In this document: positions 60,850 to 64,000 of the stretch, piece after piece | Numbering within the stretch: position 1 is the first letter of the stretch | Layout of the letters: each line of letters begins with the position of its first letter | Assembly: GCA_045110475.1 (NCBI GenBank) | Contig: JBGCGC010000055.1 | Location: 10,006-74,005 of the forward strand | Reading direction: 5' to 3' | Source of the DNA: Granulosicoccus sp045110475 | GTDB lineage: Bacteria > Pseudomonadota > Gammaproteobacteria > Granulosicoccales > Granulosicoccaceae | DNA length: 64,000 nucleotides | Made by a program: the position numbers and the translations under genes | Notes under the pieces: model-generated | What the model saw: only the letters and a program-made list of their open reading frames with translations | The model's database searches: none | Told to the model about the DNA's origin: nothing

Positions 60850-62064
60850 CTAGAATGCGTCGCCCATTTTAAAGATAGGCAAGTACATACCAACAACCAG
60901 ACCACCGATGACGACACCGAGAAAGGACATGATCATCGGCTCCATGAGCGAGGTCATGGCGTCTACGGCGTTATCAACTTCTTCTTCGTAGTAGTCGGCA
61001 ACCTTTGCCAGCATATCGTCGATAGAGCCCGATTCTTCTCCAATCGAGACCATCTGTACAACCATGTTGGAGAACAAACCGGAGCTTTCGATAGAGGCGG
61101 TTAAGCGCTGGCCAGTGGCCGCCTCGTCTTTCATCTTGAGTATGGCTTGTTCGAACACGTGGTTCCCGGCAACACCTGCGACCGATTCCATGGCCTCAAC
61201 CAACGGCACACCCGCCTTGGACATGGTGGCAAGTGTTCTGGCGAAGCGCGCTGTAGCGGCTTTGACGATGATGTCGCCGAAAACCGGGGCTTTCAGCGAC
61301 ACGCGATCAAGACCCTGTGCAAATGCCTTGGATCGTTTTTTGGTTTGCACAAACGTCCAGAAAAACAGACCAATTCCGGCGAACAGAACATACCACCACT
61401 TCTGCATGAATTCTGAAGCACTGACGATCATGCGAGTAAACGCAGGCAGCTCACCTCCGAGGCCTGAGAACAGGGATTCGAACTGCGGTACAACGAAAAC
61501 CAGCAGGATCACTGTTACAACCAGTGCAACAACCAGTACCGCCACAGGATAGAAGAGGGCCTTCTTTATCTTCTTTTTCAGTGATTCGGATTTTTCCTTG
61601 TAAGTAGCAATTTCATTGAGTAGCGATTCCAGCGTACCAGATTGCTCTCCTGCCTCAGTCAGACTGCAGAATAGATCGTCAAACTGCTCTGGGTACTTGC
61701 GTAGTGAATTGGTGAGATTGCTGCCCGATTCAACCTCCGTCTTGATGCCGTTGATCAAGTCGCGCATGGCTTTGTTATCCGCCCCATTGGCCACAATCTC
61801 AAAAGACTGAACCATGGGAACGCCCGCGCCCATCATGGTTGTGAGCTGGCGTGCAAACAAGGCGATATCGGTGGGTGTGATTTTTCCCTTGCCACCAAAC
61901 TCCTTTCTTTTTTTGCGTATTTTCGTGGGTACGATGCCCTGTCGACGTAATTTTGCCTTGACCAGCTCGGGGTTCGGTGCGCTTAGAAAGCCCTTCTGCT
62001 TGTGGCCATTGGAATTTTTGCCTTCCCATTCAAACATCACTGGGGCTTTTGCTGAGCTGGCCAT
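60850..62064 (-). CDS. pilC: Type IV pilus assembly inner-membrane protein PilC
   Basis: PilC is the polytopic platform of the pilus motor. The 404 residues contain two GspF-type domains (about 75-195 and 280-400), with KITPTDIALFARQLTTMMGAGVPMVQSFEIV and ATARFARTLATMSKAGVPLVEAMESV, and three membrane helices. It lies 3 nt after pilB. Confidence 0.97.
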   Translation of the reverse strand: MASSAKAPVMFEWEGKNSNGHKQKGFLSAPNPELVKAKLRRQGIVPTKIRKKRKEFGGKGKITPTDIALFARQLTTMMGAGVPMVQSFEIVANGADNKAMRDLINGIKTEVESGSNLTNSLRKYPEQFDDLFCSLTEAGEQSGTLESLLNEIATYKEKSESLKKKIKKALFYPVAVLVVALVVTVILLVFVVPQFESLFSGLGGELPAFTRMIVSASEFMQKWWYVLFAGIGLFFWTFVQTKKRSKAFAQGLDRVSLKAPVFGDIIVKAATARFARTLATMSKAGVPLVEAMESVAGVAGNHVFEQAILKMKDEAATGQRLTASIESSGLFSNMVVQMVSIGEESGSIDDMLAKVADYYEEEVDNAVDAMTSLMEPMIMSFLGVVIGGLVVGMYLPIFKMGDAF

Positions 62065-62067
62065 AAT

Positions 62068-63771
62068 CTAGTCCTTGGTTACGCGATTCGCTTCTTCAAG
62101 GCTCATGACGCCTTGCGCTACCTTTTTCAATGCCGAGTCCCTCAGGTCTGGAATGTTTTCAGCCCTGGCTTGATTGGCTATTTCAATGGCATTGCCACCA
62201 GCCATGATGATCTTGCCGATCTCCTCACTGATCTTCATGACTTGATAGATGCCAACACGGCCCTTATACCCGCCGTTGCATTTCTTGCAGCCCGTTGCCT
62301 TGAAAAGCGTCATGCTATCCAGTTGATCCTCCTTGAATCCCTCTTGCAGAAGAATATCCTTTGGCAGATCGTCGACGGGTGCCTTGCAACTTTCACATAG
62401 GCGTCGTCCAAGGCGCTGGGCAATGATCAGGGAAACAGCCGTTGCGATGTTAAAAGGCGGTACACCCATATTGATCAAACGGGACAAGGTCTGCGGTGCG
62501 TCATTGGTATGCAGTGTTGACAACACCAGGTGACCTGTCTGGGCGGCCTTCACGGCAATGCTGGCGGTTTCAAGGTCACGAATCTCCCCGACCATGATGA
62601 CATCGGGATCCTGCCGCAAGAACGATTTCAATGCTTCCGCGAATGTAAGGCCAGCCTTGGCATTCACATTAACCTGATTGATACCAGCCAGGTTGATTTC
62701 TGCGGGATCTTCGGCTGTGGAAATATTGGTACCCGGTTCGTTCAGTATATTCAGGCCGGTATAGAGAGAAACCGTTTTGCCGCTGCCGGTGGGCCCGGTC
62801 ACCAGGATCATGCCATAGGGATTGGCGAGCGCGTCCATATAAAGTTTTTTCTGTTCAGGCTCGTATCCAAGTGCATCAATACCCAGTTGCGCACTGCTTG
62901 GATCAAGAATACGTAAAACCGTTTTTTCACCGAACAGGGTGGGGCAAGTGTTTACCCGGAAGTCTATGGCTTTGGTCTTGCTGATCTTAAGCTTGATGCG
63001 ACCATCCTGTGGTACCCGACGTTCGGATATGTCCATTTTCGACATAACCTTGATACGGGCCGTTAGTCGGCCTGCCATGGCCAGTGGAGGATTGACAACC
63101 TCTTCGAGTACACCATCAACACGAAACCGAATGCGGAAAATAGTTTCGTAGGGCTCGATGTGAATATCCGATGCGCCACGCTTGATCGCATCCAGTAGTA
63201 CCTTGTTGACAAATCGAACGACCGGAGTTTCATCCAGTCCTGATTCATCATCGGCTTCTGAGTTCAGTGCTTCGGAGTCGTCGACTTCCAGGTCAAAGCT
63301 GTCGTCAAGATTATCTGTCAGTGCGCTGTTGCCTTCCAGAACCTGAGCCCTGAGATCGGCAAGTTTTCGCTCCTCGACAACAACCGCCTCCACACTGAGA
63401 CCTGAGGCAAACTTGTACTTGTCCAGTGCCTCGCTATTGGTGGGATCAGACACTGCAATAAAAAGTCGAGAGCCGCGTTTTGCGATAGGCACAGCATTTT
63501 GAGTGCTGAGCAAATCTTCCTTGAAATATTCAGTAGGCAGACTGTCTGTATGCAGGGCGTCAAGGTCGAACAAGGGTAATCCGAAATCTGCACTGATGTA
63601 CTGTGCAACAGCTTTGGCATCGACTTCTACGTGAGACATCAAGGTCGTAATGAACGGAAGCTTCTTTGCCTTGGCGCTTTCAAACGCGTCACTGGCTATC
63701 TCCATGGAAACCAGATCCTGGCTAACCAATTGTCGTGCGATTCCGTTCAGTGAAGTACTTGCTGCTGTCAT
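62068..63771 (-). CDS. pilB: Type IV pilus extension ATPase PilB
   Basis: PilB powers pilus extension. The ATG at 63769-63771 gives 567 residues; the frame extends to 63828 without family sequence. There is an N-terminal MshEN-type domain, VRFVNKVLLDAIKRGASDIHIEP, Walker A GPTGSGKT, GEIRDLETA (Walker B), HLVLSTLHTNDA and a tetracysteine zinc site (CESC, CKKC). It is the first gene of pilB-pilC-pilD-coaE; a pilin gene is not in the window. Confidence 0.97.
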   Translation of the reverse strand: MTAASTSLNGIARQLVSQDLVSMEIASDAFESAKAKKLPFITTLMSHVEVDAKAVAQYISADFGLPLFDLDALHTDSLPTEYFKEDLLSTQNAVPIAKRGSRLFIAVSDPTNSEALDKYKFASGLSVEAVVVEERKLADLRAQVLEGNSALTDNLDDSFDLEVDDSEALNSEADDESGLDETPVVRFVNKVLLDAIKRGASDIHIEPYETIFRIRFRVDGVLEEVVNPPLAMAGRLTARIKVMSKMDISERRVPQDGRIKLKISKTKAIDFRVNTCPTLFGEKTVLRILDPSSAQLGIDALGYEPEQKKLYMDALANPYGMILVTGPTGSGKTVSLYTGLNILNEPGTNISTAEDPAEINLAGINQVNVNAKAGLTFAEALKSFLRQDPDVIMVGEIRDLETASIAVKAAQTGHLVLSTLHTNDAPQTLSRLINMGVPPFNIATAVSLIIAQRLGRRLCESCKAPVDDLPKDILLQEGFKEDQLDSMTLFKATGCKKCNGGYKGRVGIYQVMKISEEIGKIIMAGGNAIEIANQARAENIPDLRDSALKKVAQGVMSLEEANRVTKD

Positions 63772-63857
63772 TGTCAGATCTCGGGGGTGTCTATCCGCTG
63801 GTTGCGGTTGAGAGGACGTCTGTAGCAATCATCGGCATGTATGCCGCTTGCTTTACC

Positions 63858-64000
63858 CTAGGAGCCTGCGCGGCAGAAATCAATCGGCTACGAGCAGCCC
63901 ACTTTTGGCCAAAATTTGTGCTCATTTTCGTCACTTAGCCAGCTAAACTCCTCAAATGAGCACAAAATTTGACTCAAAATTGGACTACTCTCGCTCGATC
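63858..64000 (+). repeat. Dispersed intergenic repeat, copy C, runs off the window
   Basis: This is the longest visible copy. It begins CTAGGAGCCTGCGCGGCAGA, contains GGCTACGAGCAGCC, a palindrome TTTTGGCCAAAA (63903-63914), and near-perfect inverted arms 63912-63927 and 63954-63970 (AAATTTGTGCTCATTT / AAATGAGCACAAAATTT) around a 26-nt loop. It lies upstream of pilB on the outer side. The far end is beyond position 64000. Confidence 0.75.

Overview
The window is a chromosomal segment of a Gram-negative gammaproteobacterium. The gene families and orders point there: a complete dcw division and cell-wall cluster, mlaFEDCB, lptCAB, petABC-sspAB, lpxC-dciA-M23-secA and pilBCD-coaE. Several groupings resemble Pseudomonas or Xanthomonas-type lineages more than enterics, notably hprK beside ptsN and rapZ, and dciA between lpxC and secA. 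I infer a marine or environmental Chromatiales-like species; the sequence does not fix the genus. I found no insertion sequence, prophage, CRISPR array or tRNA gene. One structural RNA (rnpB) is present.

Layout. (1) 1-10368, minus strand. mlaA-kdsD-lptC-lptA-lptB (lipid asymmetry, Kdo precursor, LPS transport) is followed by rpoN-hpf-ptsN-hprK-rapZ-ptsH-ptsI (sigma-54, ribosome hibernation and a regulatory phosphotransferase chain with no sugar permease). (2) 10723-19982, plus strand. mlaFEDCB-murA-hisG, a DAHP synthase, then a two-gene unit of an orphan HAMP membrane protein and a large secreted adamalysin-like metalloprotease. (3) 19971-28616. A DegS/HtrA protease (minus), petABC (cytochrome bc1) and sspAB (plus), then yraN and lpoA (minus) divergent from rsmI (plus). 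(4) 28625-31229. A renal-type dipeptidase, rnpB and a zinc-ribbon protein of unknown role. (5) 31650-49767. The dcw cluster mraZ-rsmH-ftsL-ftsI-murE-murF-mraY-murD-ftsW-murG-murC-ddl-ftsQ-ftsA-ftsZ-lpxC, largely joined by start/stop overlaps and led by a good sigma-70 promoter with four 10-bp-spaced MraZ boxes. (6) 49910-56073. dciA (minus), an M23 peptidase, an unannotated 52-codon ORF, secA, argJ and mutT. (7) 56146-63771, minus strand. A TRAP transporter (dctPQM order), coaE, and the type IV pilus genes pilD, pilC and pilB.

Most of the window is conserved envelope, division and secretion machinery. The most notable items are these. A short signal-anchor-like ORF lies upstream of secA, and the 12 nt right after its stop codon can pair with the secA ribosome-binding site, an arrangement like SecM. 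A three-copy intergenic repeat family is present, one copy with near-perfect inverted ends. MlaA carries an in-frame 9-bp minisatellite encoding a long (Asp-Glu-Leu)n tail. A bacterial protein joins TPR-like repeats, an ADAM-type catalytic domain and a C-terminal anchor. The canonical MraZ operator overlaps the dcw promoter. Two divergent gene pairs have touching or overlapping start codons.
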